NCBI RefSeq assembly: GCF_000374365.1
Contig: NZ_KB894115.1
Coordinates: forward strand, 248,001 to 312,000
DNA: 64,000 nucleotides
Direction: 5' to 3'
DNA from: Bacteroides gallinarum DSM 18171 = JCM 13658
GTDB taxonomy: Bacteria; Bacteroidota; Bacteroidia; Bacteroidales; Bacteroidaceae
The position numbers and the translations under genes are program-made. Every line of letters starts with the position of its first letter. Within the stretch, counting starts at the first letter, position 1. The notes beneath the pieces were generated by a model. That model had not been told where the DNA came from. It searched no databases and was given only the letters and a program-made list of their open reading frames with translations. This document shows positions 32,181 to 42,484 of the stretch, piece after piece.

Positions 32181-32362
32181 TTCCTGCACCCGCCTGCACT
32201 GTTTTTCCCGTTTCCGCCGTTTAGCCGTCACTGGAAAAGTTTTTATTTCATCTTATTATTAAATCTCCTTAATGAAAGCCTTGTAAATCACTTTTTATTT
32301 GTTATTTTGCACCAAATTTAGGATTAGTGCGGGGCTGCACTTCCTTATTGGTAGAACGTTCG

Positions 32363-33280
32363 ATGAATAAACTCACTATAAAAGCTTGTCCGGTATGTGG
32401 CGGAACGCATTTGGAGCGTACCCTGACCTGCGTAGACCATTATGCCTCGGGTGAAGTGTTCCATTTATGCCGTTGCCGGGATTGCGGTTTCATCTTTACC
32501 CAGGACTTTCCCGTAGAGGCGGAAATCGGACGTTATTACGAGACTCCCGATTATATTTCACATTCAGATACGAAAAAAGGAGCGGTGAACTCCGTGTACC
32601 ACTGGGTGCGCAGCTATATGCTGAAGCGGAAAGCCCGCCTGGTGGCGTATGAGGCGCACCGGAAAACGGGGCGTTTGCTGGACATCGGTACGGGTACGGG
32701 CTATTTTGCCGATACGATGAAACGCTGCGGCTGGCAGGTGGATGCCGTCGAGAAGAATGCCGGCGCCCGTGCGTTCGCAGCAGCGCATTTCGGGCTGGAG
32801 GTGAAGGCGGATACCGCCCTGAAAGATTTTGCACCAGGCAGCTTCGATGTCATCACCCTGTGGCACGTCATGGAGCATCTGGAAGCATTGAACGAAACCT
32901 GGGAGATACTGAACTCGCTGCTTACGGAGAAAGGCGTACTGATTGTAGCCGTGCCCAACTGCTCTTCGTATGACGCCAGGAAATACGGGGCTTACTGGGC
33001 AGCCTACGACGTTCCCCGGCATTTGTGGCATTTTACTCCCGGCACTATCCAGCGGTTGGGAGCCAGGCACGGATTTATCTTGGCAGAACGTCATCCTATG
33101 CCGTTCGACGCCTTTTACGTGTCCATGCTGACGGAGAAGAACATGCGCCGTTCGTGCCCGTTTGTACGGGGGATGATTACCGGTACATGGGCGTGGCTGC
33201 ATGCGCTGGTGAGTAAGGAGCGCAGCAGTTCCATGATTTACGTGTTTCGCAAGAAGAAAAGCGATAAGACGGTAGAGTGA
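32363..33280 (+). CDS. Class I SAM-dependent methyltransferase with zinc ribbon
   Basis: A 305-residue enzyme. Residues 6-50 carry two Cys pairs, C-P-V-C-G-G and C-R-C-R-D-C-G, a zinc ribbon often fused to this methyltransferase type. The Rossmann methyltransferase core follows: L-L-D-I-G-T-G-T-G-Y-F (near 105) binds SAM, then F-D-V-I-T-L-W-H-V-M-E-H. The C-terminal part has W-H-F-T-P-G-T-I. Substrate unknown; related proteins act on lipids or sugars. The ATG at 32363 places the ribbon at the start. It leads a same-strand run into ftsX. Confidence 0.85.
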   Translation: MNKLTIKACPVCGGTHLERTLTCVDHYASGEVFHLCRCRDCGFIFTQDFPVEAEIGRYYETPDYISHSDTKKGAVNSVYHWVRSYMLKRKARLVAYEAHRKTGRLLDIGTGTGYFADTMKRCGWQVDAVEKNAGARAFAAAHFGLEVKADTALKDFAPGSFDVITLWHVMEHLEALNETWEILNSLLTEKGVLIVAVPNCSSYDARKYGAYWAAYDVPRHLWHFTPGTIQRLGARHGFILAERHPMPFDAFYVSMLTEKNMRRSCPFVRGMITGTWAWLHALVSKERSSSMIYVFRKKKSDKTVE

Positions 33281-33302
33281 TAAATGCGATAAGGGATTAG
33301 CA

Positions 33303-34184
33303 ATGAAGAAGAAAGTCAAAAATAACTCCGTGTCTTATTTCGATATGCAGTTCGTCACTTCCAGCATAAGCACTACGCTGGTGCTGCTGTTGCTGGGGCT
33401 GGTGGTGTTCTTCGTATTGGGAGCCCACAACCTTTCCGTGTATGTAAGGGAGAATATCAACTTCTCCATTCTTATCAGCGACGATATGAAGGAGAGCGAT
33501 ATCCTGAAACTGCAAAAGAGGCTCGACAAGGAACCGTTCGTCAAGGAGACGGAATATATCTCCAAGAAGCAGGCGTTGCGCGAGCAGACCGAGGCAATGG
33601 GAACCGACCCGCAGGAGTTCCTGGGCTACAACCCTTTTACGGCGTCTATCGAAATCAAGCTGCACTCGGACTATGCCAACTCGGACAGCATAGCCAAGAT
33701 AGAGAAGAAAATCAAGCGAAATACGAATATCCAGGAGGTGCTTTACCAGAAAGACCTGATAGATGCGGTGAACGACAATATCCGCAACATCAGCCTGATG
33801 CTGCTGGGGTTGGCGGTAATCCTGACTTTCATATCCTTTGCGCTGATAAACAATACAATCCGCCTGACTATCTATTCCAAGCGTTTCCTTATCCATACGA
33901 TGAAGCTGGTGGGGGCGAGCTGGGGTTTTATCAGGCGGCCGTTCCTGCAACGTAATTTCTGGATAGGCGTATTGTCGGCGGTCGTTGCCGATACCGTTTT
34001 GTGGGGAGCCGCCTATTGGCTGGTTTCGTATGAACCGGAGCTGGTGAGGGTCGTTACTCCCGGCGTGATGCTGCTGGTTTCTGCCGCCGTGCTGGTGTTC
34101 GGGGTGCTTATCACCTGGCTGTGCGCCCTGCTTTCTATCAACAAGTACTTGAAGATGAAGGCAAGTACGCTGTATTATATATAA
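33303..34184 (+). CDS. ftsX: Cell division protein FtsX
   Basis: A 293-residue inner-membrane protein with four membrane segments (one near residues 22-42, three in the last 120 residues) and one periplasmic loop between the first two. This is the FtsX layout, which with the ATPase FtsE controls septal peptidoglycan hydrolases. T-M-K-L-V-G-A-S-W-G-F-I-R-R-P-F is the characteristic coupling motif. ftsE is not adjacent, as is normal in Bacteroidetes. Close spacing with the next gene suggests one operon through folK. Confidence 0.92.
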   Translation: MKKKVKNNSVSYFDMQFVTSSISTTLVLLLLGLVVFFVLGAHNLSVYVRENINFSILISDDMKESDILKLQKRLDKEPFVKETEYISKKQALREQTEAMGTDPQEFLGYNPFTASIEIKLHSDYANSDSIAKIEKKIKRNTNIQEVLYQKDLIDAVNDNIRNISLMLLGLAVILTFISFALINNTIRLTIYSKRFLIHTMKLVGASWGFIRRPFLQRNFWIGVLSAVVADTVLWGAAYWLVSYEPELVRVVTPGVMLLVSAAVLVFGVLITWLCALLSINKYLKMKASTLYYI

Positions 34185-34240
34185 GGAAGGGGCAGGAAAC
34201 CGAATTGTAAATGGTAAACCGTTAAATAGTAAATAAATAG

Positions 34241-34474
34241 ATGAGTAAACAGAAGTTCGCTTTCGATAAGACCAACTTTATCCTGCTTGCCGCAGGTATG
34301 GCGATAGTAATACTTGGTTTTGTCCTGATGACCGGTCCGGCGTCTACGCCCACGCATTTCGAACCGGATATCTTTAGTGTAAGACGTATCAAGGTAGCCC
34401 CGCTGGTGTGCCTCCTGGGGTTTGTATTTATGATATATGCCGTGCTGCGCAAGCCGAAAACGGAGAAGGAGTAG
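34241..34474 (+). CDS. DUF3098 small membrane protein
   Basis: A 77-residue protein with two membrane segments (about 11-28 and 48-68), matching DUF3098, a family found between ftsX and uppP across Bacteroidetes. The middle F-E-P-D-I-F-S-V-R-R-I-K-V-A-P-L is the conserved stretch. Function unknown, but fixed synteny with ftsX and uppP points to the cell envelope. Confidence 0.8.
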   Translation: MSKQKFAFDKTNFILLAAGMAIVILGFVLMTGPASTPTHFEPDIFSVRRIKVAPLVCLLGFVFMIYAVLRKPKTEKE

Positions 34475-34510
34475 CGGTTATTTTTAAACTTTTAATTTAA
34501 TTCGAAAACA

Positions 34511-35314
34511 GTGGATTGGTTTGAAGCGCTTATCCTTGGGCTTATCCAGGGACTGACGGAATATCTGCCGGTTAGCAGCAGCGGACACCTGGCTATCGGC
34601 TCGGCATTGTTCGGCATTCAGGGAGAAGATAATCTGGCTTTCACGATAGTGGTGCATGTGGCTACCGTGTTCAGCACATTGGTAGTGCTGTGGAAGGAAA
34701 TCGGGTGGATTTTCCGCGGATTGTTCAAGTGGGAAATGAACGAGGAAACCCGTTATGTCATCAATATCCTGGTGTCCATGATACCTATCGGCATCGTGGG
34801 GGTGTTCTTTAAGGACGAAGTGGAGATGATTTTCGGCTCGGGGCTGTTCATTGTGGGATGTTGCCTGTTGCTGACGGCGTTGCTGTTGGGCTTCTCTTAT
34901 TATTATAAGCCGAAGCAGAAGGAGAAGATTTCCATGAAGGATGCTTTCATTATAGGACTGGCACAGGCTTGTGCGGTGCTTCCGGGGCTTTCGCGTTCGG
35001 GCACTACCATTGCTACCGGCCTGTTGCTGGGAGACAATAAGGCGAAGCTGGCGCAGTTCTCGTTCCTCATGGTGATGCCGCCTATCTTGGGCGAGGCATT
35101 GCTGGACGGCGTCAAGATGATGAAGGGCGAGGCCATTGCGGGAGATATTCCGGGCATCTCGCTGCTCGTGGGTTTCCTGGCGGCGTTCGTTTCGGGTTGT
35201 ATTGCCTGCAAGTGGATGATTAATATCGTGAAGAAGGGCAAGCTGATTTACTTTGCCGTTTACTGTGCGATTGCGGGTATCGTAACGCTGGTGGTTTCAC
35301 AAATGCAGGGATGA
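34511..35314 (+). CDS. uppP: Undecaprenyl-diphosphatase
   Basis: A 267-residue inner-membrane enzyme (BacA family) that dephosphorylates undecaprenyl pyrophosphate so the lipid carrier can be reused for peptidoglycan and surface polysaccharides. [11 protein letters not shown] near residue 17 and P-G-L-S-R-S-G-T-T near 160 are the two signature motifs. It must start at the GTG at 34511, since the conserved [10 protein letters not shown] begins there and no ATG lies upstream in frame. The stop overlaps the truB start by four bases. Confidence 0.95.
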   Translation: MDWFEALILGLIQGLTEYLPVSSSGHLAIGSALFGIQGEDNLAFTIVVHVATVFSTLVVLWKEIGWIFRGLFKWEMNEETRYVINILVSMIPIGIVGVFFKDEVEMIFGSGLFIVGCCLLLTALLLGFSYYYKPKQKEKISMKDAFIIGLAQACAVLPGLSRSGTTIATGLLLGDNKAKLAQFSFLMVMPPILGEALLDGVKMMKGEAIAGDIPGISLLVGFLAAFVSGCIACKWMINIVKKGKLIYFAVYCAIAGIVTLVVSQMQG

Positions 35315-36024
35315 GGCGGATGAACTTTAAAGAAGGAGAAGTCTTGTATTTCAATAAGCCGTTGGGGTGGACGTCGTTCAAGGTCGTAGGCCATGCACGC
35401 TACCACATCTGCCGGCGGCTGAAAGTAAAGAAACTGAAAGTAGGCCATGCGGGTACGCTCGACCCCCTGGCTACGGGAGTGATGATAGTATGTACGGGCA
35501 AGGCGACGAAACGGATTGAGGAGTTTCAGTATCATACGAAAGAGTATGTAGCCACTATCCGCCTGGGAGCCACCACTCCTTCTTATGACTTGGAGCACGA
35601 GATAGATGCCGTGTATCCCACGGAGCATATTACGCGGGAGCTGGTGGAGGAGACGTTGAAGAAGTTCGTAGGCGAGATACAACAAGTGCCGCCCGCTTTC
35701 TCGGCATGTATGGTGAACGGCAAGCGTGCATACGACCTGGCGCGTAAGGGCGAGGAGGTGGAGTTGAAGCCCAAGTTGCTGGTAATCGACGAGATTGAGC
35801 TGCTGGAATGCAACCTTCCGGAAATCAAGGTGCGGGTGGTGTGCAGCAAAGGCACGTATATCCGCGCTTTGGCACGCGACATCGGCCAATCCCTGCAAAG
35901 CGGCGCCCACCTTACGGCGCTGGAGCGTACCCGTGTGGGGGATATCCGTATAGAGGACTGCCTCGACCCGCTCGGCTTCAAGGAGTGGATAGATGCCCAG
36001 GAGATAGAAATAGGAGATAACTGA
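35311..36024 (+). CDS. truB: tRNA pseudouridine(55) synthase
   Basis: A 237-residue enzyme that makes pseudouridine 55 in the T-loop of tRNAs. The catalytic Asp is in [12 protein letters not shown] (near residue 50), and K-P-L-G-W-T-S-F and [10 protein letters not shown] are conserved. It lacks the C-terminal PUA domain of the longer E. coli enzyme, which is usual in this phylum. The four-base overlap with uppP indicates coupling. Confidence 0.95.
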   Translation: MRRMNFKEGEVLYFNKPLGWTSFKVVGHARYHICRRLKVKKLKVGHAGTLDPLATGVMIVCTGKATKRIEEFQYHTKEYVATIRLGATTPSYDLEHEIDAVYPTEHITRELVEETLKKFVGEIQQVPPAFSACMVNGKRAYDLARKGEEVELKPKLLVIDEIELLECNLPEIKVRVVCSKGTYIRALARDIGQSLQSGAHLTALERTRVGDIRIEDCLDPLGFKEWIDAQEIEIGDN

Positions 36025-36089
36025 TTATTAATACGTGGCGTTGTGCGCGGTATCTGCACCGGCACACCGGCACATTACACATTATAATT

Positions 36090-37148
36090 ATGAAACTGTC
36101 GCAATTTAAATTTAAACTTCCTGAAGAGAAGATTGCCTTGCATCCTGCAAAGTACAGGGATGAGTCGCGCTTGATGGTATTACACAGAAAGACGGGCGAA
36201 ATCGAACACCGCATGTTCAAGGATATCCTGGAATATTTCGACGATAAGGATGTGTTTATCTTTAATGACACGAAGGTGTTTCCTGCCCGTTTGTACGGCA
36301 ACAAGGAAAAGACCGGCGCCCGTATCGAGGTGTTCCTGCTGCGTGAGTTGAATGAGGAGTTGCGTTTGTGGGATGTGCTGGTAGACCCTGCCCGTAAAAT
36401 CCGTATCGGTAACAAGCTCTACTTCGGCGAGGACGACTCCATGGTGGCCGAGGTAATAGACAATACGACCTCGCGCGGGCGTACCCTCCGTTTCCTGTAC
36501 GACGGTCCGCACGACGAATTCAAGAAAGCCCTGTATGCGCTAGGCGAGACACCGCTGCCGCACAGCATCATCAACCGTCCGGTGGAGCCGGAGGATGCGG
36601 AGCGCTTCCAGTCTATTTTCGCCCGCAACGAAGGGGCGGTAACCGCTCCTACGGCGAGCCTGCATTTCAGCCGCGAGCTGATGAAGCGCATGGAAATCAA
36701 GGGTATAGACTTTGCCTATATCACCCTGCATGCCGGCCTGGGCAATTTCCGCGACATCGATGTGGAAGACCTTACGAAGCATAAGACCGATTCCGAGCAG
36801 ATGATTGTTACGGAGGAGGCAGTGAAGGTTGTGAACCGTGCCAAGGACTTGAACAGGCAGGTTTGTGCCGTAGGTACTACGGTGATGCGTGCCATAGAGA
36901 GTACGGTGAGCACGGACGGGCATTTGAAGGAGTACGAAGGCTGGACGAACAAGTTCATCTTCCCGCCGTACGACTTTACGGTTGCCAATGCAATGGTATC
37001 CAACTTCCATATGCCGCTCTCCACGCTGCTGATGATTGTGGCTGCTTTCGGCGGTTACGAGCAGGTAATGGAGGCTTATAATGTGGCGTTGAAGGAGGAT
37101 TACCGCTTCGGTACGTACGGCGATGCAATGCTGATTACGGATAAGTAA
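36090..37148 (+). CDS. queA: S-adenosylmethionine:tRNA ribosyltransferase-isomerase
   Basis: A 352-residue enzyme that transfers the ribose of SAM onto 7-aminomethyl-7-deazaguanine in tRNA, the penultimate step of queuosine synthesis. Family stretches [16 protein letters not shown] and [13 protein letters not shown] are all present and length is standard. It lies between truB and folK on one strand and probably shares their transcript. Confidence 0.95.
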   Translation: MKLSQFKFKLPEEKIALHPAKYRDESRLMVLHRKTGEIEHRMFKDILEYFDDKDVFIFNDTKVFPARLYGNKEKTGARIEVFLLRELNEELRLWDVLVDPARKIRIGNKLYFGEDDSMVAEVIDNTTSRGRTLRFLYDGPHDEFKKALYALGETPLPHSIINRPVEPEDAERFQSIFARNEGAVTAPTASLHFSRELMKRMEIKGIDFAYITLHAGLGNFRDIDVEDLTKHKTDSEQMIVTEEAVKVVNRAKDLNRQVCAVGTTVMRAIESTVSTDGHLKEYEGWTNKFIFPPYDFTVANAMVSNFHMPLSTLLMIVAAFGGYEQVMEAYNVALKEDYRFGTYGDAMLITDK

Positions 37149-37170
37149 GGTAGCGGCTGGGAGTTGTCCG

Positions 37171-37620
37171 ATGTACGTTTACTTGGGTTTAGGAACTAAT
37201 CTGGGCGATAAGGAGTACAATCTCCGGCTCGCCGTCCGGAAGATAGGGGAGCGGATAGGGAAGGTGGTTTCCCTGTCCGCTTTTTATGCTACCGCCCCGT
37301 GGGGGTTCTCTTCCGGGAATACTTTCTTGAATGCGGCGGCTTGTGTGGATACGCTTCTGCCGCCGTTGTCCGTGTTGTATGCCACGCAGGAGATAGAGCG
37401 CGAAATGGGGCGTACGCAGAAGTCTGCCGGCGGGGTATATAGCGACCGGCTGATAGACATAGACTTGCTTCTGTACGACGACCGGGTGCTGGATACTCCC
37501 GAACTGAAACTGCCGCATCCCCTGATGCACGAGCGCCGCTTTGTCATGGAGCCGTTGGCGGAGATTGCGCCGGAGCTGGTGCATCCGGTATTGGGGAAGA
37601 AGATGCGGGAATTATTATAA
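37171..37620 (+). CDS. folK: 6-hydroxymethyl-7,8-dihydropterin pyrophosphokinase
   Basis: A 149-residue enzyme that pyrophosphorylates 6-hydroxymethyl-dihydropterin in folate synthesis. Seen: G-L-G-T-N-L-G-D at the start, Y-A-T-A-P-W-G near 48, then R-L-I-D-I-D-L-L-L-Y with the Mg-binding Asp pair, and L-P-H-P-L-M-H-E-R-R-F-V. The gene follows queA by 22 bases and closes the ftsX-folK run. Confidence 0.95.
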   Translation: MYVYLGLGTNLGDKEYNLRLAVRKIGERIGKVVSLSAFYATAPWGFSSGNTFLNAAACVDTLLPPLSVLYATQEIEREMGRTQKSAGGVYSDRLIDIDLLLYDDRVLDTPELKLPHPLMHERRFVMEPLAEIAPELVHPVLGKKMRELL

Positions 37621-37628
37621 AAAAACAG

Positions 37629-37636
37629 TATCTTTG
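37629..37636 (+). promoter_or_regulatory. -7 promoter element (TATCTTTG)
   Basis: TATCTTTG lies 25 bases before the regulator gene at 37662, separating it from folK. No TTTG at -33. Confidence 0.6.
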
Positions 37637-37661
37637 CTTTCGTACTTAAATCGTTGTGCCG

Positions 37662-39278
37662 ATGCTGCGGTATTTGCTTTTTCTATTTTCATTGCTTTGT
37701 GCCTGTCTCTGCCCGGCGGCTGCGGACGGGACGGGCGATGATGCCCTGCTTCTGAAGCTGGACGGGATGATTGAACGCCGTGCGGTGTATCAGCAGGAGG
37801 TGGAGAGGGAGATTGCGGAGCTTCGCCGGACGCTGGATTATGTGGAAGACGATAAGGTGCGGTTCGATATTCTGGGCGATTTGTTCGTCAAGTACCGTTC
37901 GTTCAGGATAGACACGGCGCTGGTCGTTGCGGAGGAGAGGCTCCGGCTGGCGGAGGAGTTGGGCGAGGAGTATGTGAACCAGGGGCTGATGAACCTTGCC
38001 GATGCGCTGAACAAGATAGGGAAGCACGAGAATGCGTTGTCTGTGCTCGATAGGGTGACGCGGACGGAGGCTGTAAGGAAGGATACGTATTTCTATTATC
38101 TCTATCATACCACTTATCTGTCGTGCTATAACGATGAGACGGAGGCTGCCAAGAAGCAGGCGTTCATGCGGCGGATAAGGGCTTACAAGGATACGTTGGT
38201 GGCTATCAGCGACCCTTCTACGGCGAGTTATGTAACGAATAAGTGCGGCAGCCTGAGCTTGCAGGGAAAGTGGGACGAGGCTATCCGGTTATTGGAGGGT
38301 TATTATGGGAGCTGTACGGACGATAACCCCGACAAGGCGCGGGTGGAATATCTGCTGGCGGAGCTGTATCTGGGAAAAGGGGATATGCCGTTGGCGAAGC
38401 ATTATCTTATCCGGGCTTCCATTACCGATATAGCCAATGCCAAAAAGGTGTATATGTCTTTGCAGCAGTTGGCCATATTGCTTTTCCGGGAGGGAGACAT
38501 TGAAAGGGCTTACAATTATATCTCTTGTTCGCTGGAAGATGTAAACTTCGGAAAGGCGCGTTACCGCATCATCGACATTTCCGAGTATCTTCCTATCATA
38601 AAGGCTGCCAACGATGCCCGTATAAAAGCTGACAGGGACAAGGCGTTGTTCTTCCTGCTGGTTCTGTCCGTGCTCGTCATTATGCTGGCGGCGCTTTTCC
38701 TTTTTATCCGCAAGAAGAACCGTAAGTTGGTGAGGGTGAAGCAGTCGCTTGCCGAGCAGAACGGGCGCCTGCAGGAGATGACGGAAAATCTTACCCGGAT
38801 GAACGGGGAAATTCAGGAGTCCAACCGCATCAAGGAGGAGTACATCGGTTTGCTGTTTAATATCTGCTCCGAATATATCTACAAGCAGGAGAACGAGCGC
38901 AAGGCATTGTTGAAGATTGTCAATACCGGCTCTATGGCGGATATTTCGAAGATGCTCCGCAGCCAGTCTTCGACTACGGAGGATTTTAAGCTGTTTATCA
39001 ATAAGTTCGATACTATCTTCTTGTCTATCCTCCCCGATTTCGTGGAGTCGTTCAATGCGCTGCTGAAAGAGGGTGAGCGCGTGCAGGTAAAAGACGGCGA
39101 GCTGCTGACGCCCGAACTGCGTATATATGCGTTGATACGGCTGGGCATTAATGATAATTCCAAGATTGCCAATTTCCTCCATTATTCGCTTCAGACGGTG
39201 TATAATTACCGACTGAAAATGCGCAACAAGGCTATTATTCCGGGAAAAGACCTGGCTGTGCAGGTGCAGAAACTCTGA
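37662..39278 (+). CDS. Membrane-spanning TPR/HTH regulator (DUF6377 type)
   Basis: A 538-residue protein. A signal peptide (ends P-A-A-A-D-G) leads into a periplasmic region of TPR-like helix pairs (about 40-320), a single membrane helix (about 327-350, FFLLVLSVLVIMLAALFLFI), a coiled coil (about 355-400), and a C-terminal LuxR-like helix-turn-helix near 485-525 (D-N-S-K-I-A-N-F-L-H-Y-S-L-Q-T-V-Y-N-Y-R). This fits DUF6377 proteins found next to SusC/D pairs. The likely role is sensing in the periplasm and regulating the adjacent uptake genes without a kinase (inference). The ATG at 37662 was chosen over a GTG two codons earlier. Confidence 0.82.
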   Translation: MLRYLLFLFSLLCACLCPAAADGTGDDALLLKLDGMIERRAVYQQEVEREIAELRRTLDYVEDDKVRFDILGDLFVKYRSFRIDTALVVAEERLRLAEELGEEYVNQGLMNLADALNKIGKHENALSVLDRVTRTEAVRKDTYFYYLYHTTYLSCYNDETEAAKKQAFMRRIRAYKDTLVAISDPSTASYVTNKCGSLSLQGKWDEAIRLLEGYYGSCTDDNPDKARVEYLLAELYLGKGDMPLAKHYLIRASITDIANAKKVYMSLQQLAILLFREGDIERAYNYISCSLEDVNFGKARYRIIDISEYLPIIKAANDARIKADRDKALFFLLVLSVLVIMLAALFLFIRKKNRKLVRVKQSLAEQNGRLQEMTENLTRMNGEIQESNRIKEEYIGLLFNICSEYIYKQENERKALLKIVNTGSMADISKMLRSQSSTTEDFKLFINKFDTIFLSILPDFVESFNALLKEGERVQVKDGELLTPELRIYALIRLGINDNSKIANFLHYSLQTVYNYRLKMRNKAIIPGKDLAVQVQKL

Positions 39279-39489
39279 AAATCACTTCCTTCGGATTTAC
39301 TTTAATATCTTGTACTTGTTTCGGCATGCGGCTGTAAATGAGTATGTTATGTTTTTATCTGTCTTCCTTTTACTTACTTTTTCGTTTCGTGCCGTTGTTT
39401 GGCGGAATGGTAATATCTACTTTCGCTTCCGGTCTGGTCTTAGTGCCGGACGGTACACTTTGTTATACTTTTATTTAATTGAAGACATT

Positions 39490-42465
39490 ATGAAAAACGA
39501 GAAGAATCCAGAGTTTTTTGGAAGAAGGTGGCGGTATTTGTCCGTACTGCTTGCCTTGGTTTTCAGCGTAGGGGTTTCCGCGCAGAAAACGGTTGTGAAA
39601 GGTAATATCCTTGATAGGGAGAATTTGCCCGTTATCGGGGCGAATATCCTGGAAAAGGGTACGACGAACGGAACTATCAGTGATGTGGACGGCAATTTCT
39701 CCATAACCGTGAGTAGTCCCAAGGCTGTACTGCTTATTAAATATATCGGTTATAAGGATGTGGAAAAGGTGGTTTCTCCGACGATGAAAATCGTAATGGA
39801 GGAGGATAGCGAGATGCTCGAGGACGTGGTTGTTATCGGCTACGGCAGCGTGAAGAAATCGGATGCCACGGGTTCGGTAACCGCTATCAAGCCGGACGAT
39901 TTCAACAAGGGGCTGCGCACCACCGCACAGGATGCCCTGGTGGGTAAAGTGCCGGGCGTGAATGTGGTTGCAAGTTCCGGCGCTCCGGGCGCGGGGGCTA
40001 CTATCCGCATCAGGAGCGGGGCGTCGCTGTCTGCCTCCAACGACCCGCTAATCGTTGTAGACGGTGTGCCGGTAGATAACTCCACTATCGAGGGAGGCGG
40101 CAATGTTATCGGGGGAATCAACCCGAACGACATCGAGACGTTCACTGTATTGAAGGATGCTTCGGCTACGGCTATCTACGGTTCGCGTGCGTCCAACGGT
40201 GTGATTGTGATTACTACCAAGAAGGGCGCCGATGCCAAGTTGCGTTTCAACTACTCTACGAATCTCTCCGTGAGCACCATTACGGAAAAGCTGGATGTGC
40301 TTTCGGCCGACGAATTCCGCCAGTTCGTTCCTACCGTATCGGGGGTTCCGTCTTCCGTAACCTTAGGCACTGCTTCTACGGACTGGCAGGACGAGATTTA
40401 CCGCACGGCTTTCGGGCAGGAGCATAACTTCTCTGTTTCGGGCAAGGTGAAACAGAATGCTCCTTACCGTCTTTCGGTGGGTTATAATAACCAGAACGGT
40501 GTGGTAAAGACTAATAATTACGAGCGTTTCACCTTTAACGGCGGGATAGCTCCTAAGTTTTTCGACAATCATCTTACGGTAGACTTGAATGTCAAGGTGT
40601 CTTACGAGGATAACCAGAAGGTGGACGAAAGCGTGGTTAATAATGCGCTCCGTTACGACCCTACCCGTCCTGTTATGACGGGAAGCGCTACAGCGGCCTC
40701 AGACCCGGGGTTGGGATATTATATCTGGATGAACGGGAATTCGCCTATGGCTATCCAGACGGATAATCCTGTGGCGCAGCTCGAATTGCAGGATTTGCAT
40801 AATAAGGTGACGCGTTCTATCGGTAACGCAGCTGTCAACTACAAGGTGCACCGCTTGGAGGACTTGCAGTTGAACATGAACCTGGGATATGATGTGCTGA
40901 GGAGCGAATACAACAAGAATGTGCCCGATATGGCGGGTATGATGTACACGTCCAACATGAAGGACGGTACGGGGCTTGTGTACGATTCCAAGCAGAACAA
41001 GCGCAATTACTTGCTGGATTTGTATGCCAACTACTCTCATGTGTTCAACGAGAAGCATAATTTCAGTGCAATGGCGGGATACGGCTGGCAGCATTTCTGG
41101 AAAAAGTTCGATGCGACGACGCTTTCTCCGGCAGGCAAGGAGTTGTTCTCACCGAACCATTACGAGTCCGAATACTATCTGCTTTCTTTCTACGGCCGTC
41201 TGAACTATTCGTACGACAACCGTTATATGGTTACGGCTACCTTGCGTTCGGATGCTTCTTCCCGCTTTGCGAAGGATAACCGCTGGGGGTTGTTCCCTTC
41301 CGTGGCGTTGGGCTGGAAAATCAGCCAGGAGGCGTTTCTGCGCGATTCGGAGGTGTTGTCCGATTTGAAGCTGCGTTTGAGCTACGGCCAGACGGGTCAG
41401 CAGGATATCTTGAACGACTATCCGTATATGACTACGTTCACGGTGTCTTATCCGGAGTCTTGCTACCAGTTCGGCGACAAGTGGTATTATACTTACCGTC
41501 CGAACGGTTATGATTCCGATATCAAATGGGAAACGACGGAGACGTATAACATCGGTTTGGATTACGGTTTCCTGAACAACCGCATTTACGGTTCTATCGA
41601 TTATTACCAGCGCCATACGAAGGATTTGCTGAATACTATCAATGTGATTTCGGGAACCAACTATTCTTCCGTCATTACGACAAATATCGGCGAAATGGAT
41701 AATAAGGGATTGGAGTTCGCTATCAATGCAGTACCCGTGCATACCAAGAACTGGAAGTGGACGGTGGGGATGAATTATACATGGAATGATTCCGAGATTA
41801 CCAAGCTGAACGTTATCGACTCGGAGGCTAACTTCGTGCAGACGGGGGCTATCTCCGGTACGGGCAAGACGGTTCAGGTATTCATGGTAGGCCAGCGCCC
41901 TTATACTTTCTACCTGGCGAAGCAGGCTTACGACGACAAGGGCAATCCTATCGAGGGGCAGTATGTGCAGCCGGACGGTTCCGTTTCTGCCACCGAAACG
42001 AAGTATGCTACGAACAAAAGTGCGTTGCCCACTTCTTATCTGGGATTCAATACGCAGCTTACTTATAAGAACTGGGATTTCGCTATCAGCGGGCATGGTT
42101 CGTTCGGCAGTTATGTGTACAATTATGTGGCGGCCGACCAGTATGTGCAGTCGGTGTACAGCGACCAGGGCAATTTCTCCAATATATTGTGCCGTACCCG
42201 GGATTCCGGTTTCCAGAACCAGCAGCTTTATTCGGATTATTTCCTGGAGAAAGGGAATTTCTTCCGTATCGACAATCTTTCCCTGGGATATACGTTCCGG
42301 AAGCTTTGGAACAGTTCGAGCTCGCTGCGCCTGACTTTCGGCGTGCAGAATGTGGCTACTTTCACGAGTTATTCCGGCATCGACCCGGAGATTTACAGCG
42401 GTATCGACAAGGAGGTATATCCTCGTCCGCGCGTATTCTCATTAAGTGCTAATTTAAATTTCTAA
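39490..42465 (+). CDS. SusC/RagA-family TonB-dependent outer-membrane transporter
   Basis: A 991-residue outer-membrane transporter. Signal peptide ends in V-S-A-Q-K; then a carboxypeptidase-D-regulatory-like domain (V-K-G-N-I-L-D-R-E-N-L-P-V-I-G-A-N), a TonB-box-like V-V-I-G-Y-G, the plug domain with I-V-V-D-G-V-P-V-D and A-S-A-T-A-I-Y-G-S-R-A-S-N-G-V-I, and a 22-strand barrel to the end. The ATG at 39490 places the signal peptide correctly; longer frames upstream are not needed. It lies 20 bases ahead of the SusD gene. Specificity cannot be read from sequence; context suggests a phosphorylated compound. Confidence 0.96.
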   Translation: MKNEKNPEFFGRRWRYLSVLLALVFSVGVSAQKTVVKGNILDRENLPVIGANILEKGTTNGTISDVDGNFSITVSSPKAVLLIKYIGYKDVEKVVSPTMKIVMEEDSEMLEDVVVIGYGSVKKSDATGSVTAIKPDDFNKGLRTTAQDALVGKVPGVNVVASSGAPGAGATIRIRSGASLSASNDPLIVVDGVPVDNSTIEGGGNVIGGINPNDIETFTVLKDASATAIYGSRASNGVIVITTKKGADAKLRFNYSTNLSVSTITEKLDVLSADEFRQFVPTVSGVPSSVTLGTASTDWQDEIYRTAFGQEHNFSVSGKVKQNAPYRLSVGYNNQNGVVKTNNYERFTFNGGIAPKFFDNHLTVDLNVKVSYEDNQKVDESVVNNALRYDPTRPVMTGSATAASDPGLGYYIWMNGNSPMAIQTDNPVAQLELQDLHNKVTRSIGNAAVNYKVHRLEDLQLNMNLGYDVLRSEYNKNVPDMAGMMYTSNMKDGTGLVYDSKQNKRNYLLDLYANYSHVFNEKHNFSAMAGYGWQHFWKKFDATTLSPAGKELFSPNHYESEYYLLSFYGRLNYSYDNRYMVTATLRSDASSRFAKDNRWGLFPSVALGWKISQEAFLRDSEVLSDLKLRLSYGQTGQQDILNDYPYMTTFTVSYPESCYQFGDKWYYTYRPNGYDSDIKWETTETYNIGLDYGFLNNRIYGSIDYYQRHTKDLLNTINVISGTNYSSVITTNIGEMDNKGLEFAINAVPVHTKNWKWTVGMNYTWNDSEITKLNVIDSEANFVQTGAISGTGKTVQVFMVGQRPYTFYLAKQAYDDKGNPIEGQYVQPDGSVSATETKYATNKSALPTSYLGFNTQLTYKNWDFAISGHGSFGSYVYNYVAADQYVQSVYSDQGNFSNILCRTRDSGFQNQQLYSDYFLEKGNFFRIDNLSLGYTFRKLWNSSSSLRLTFGVQNVATFTSYSGIDPEIYSGIDKEVYPRPRVFSLSANLNF

Positions 42466-42484
42466 CGGATTAAAACCATACGAT

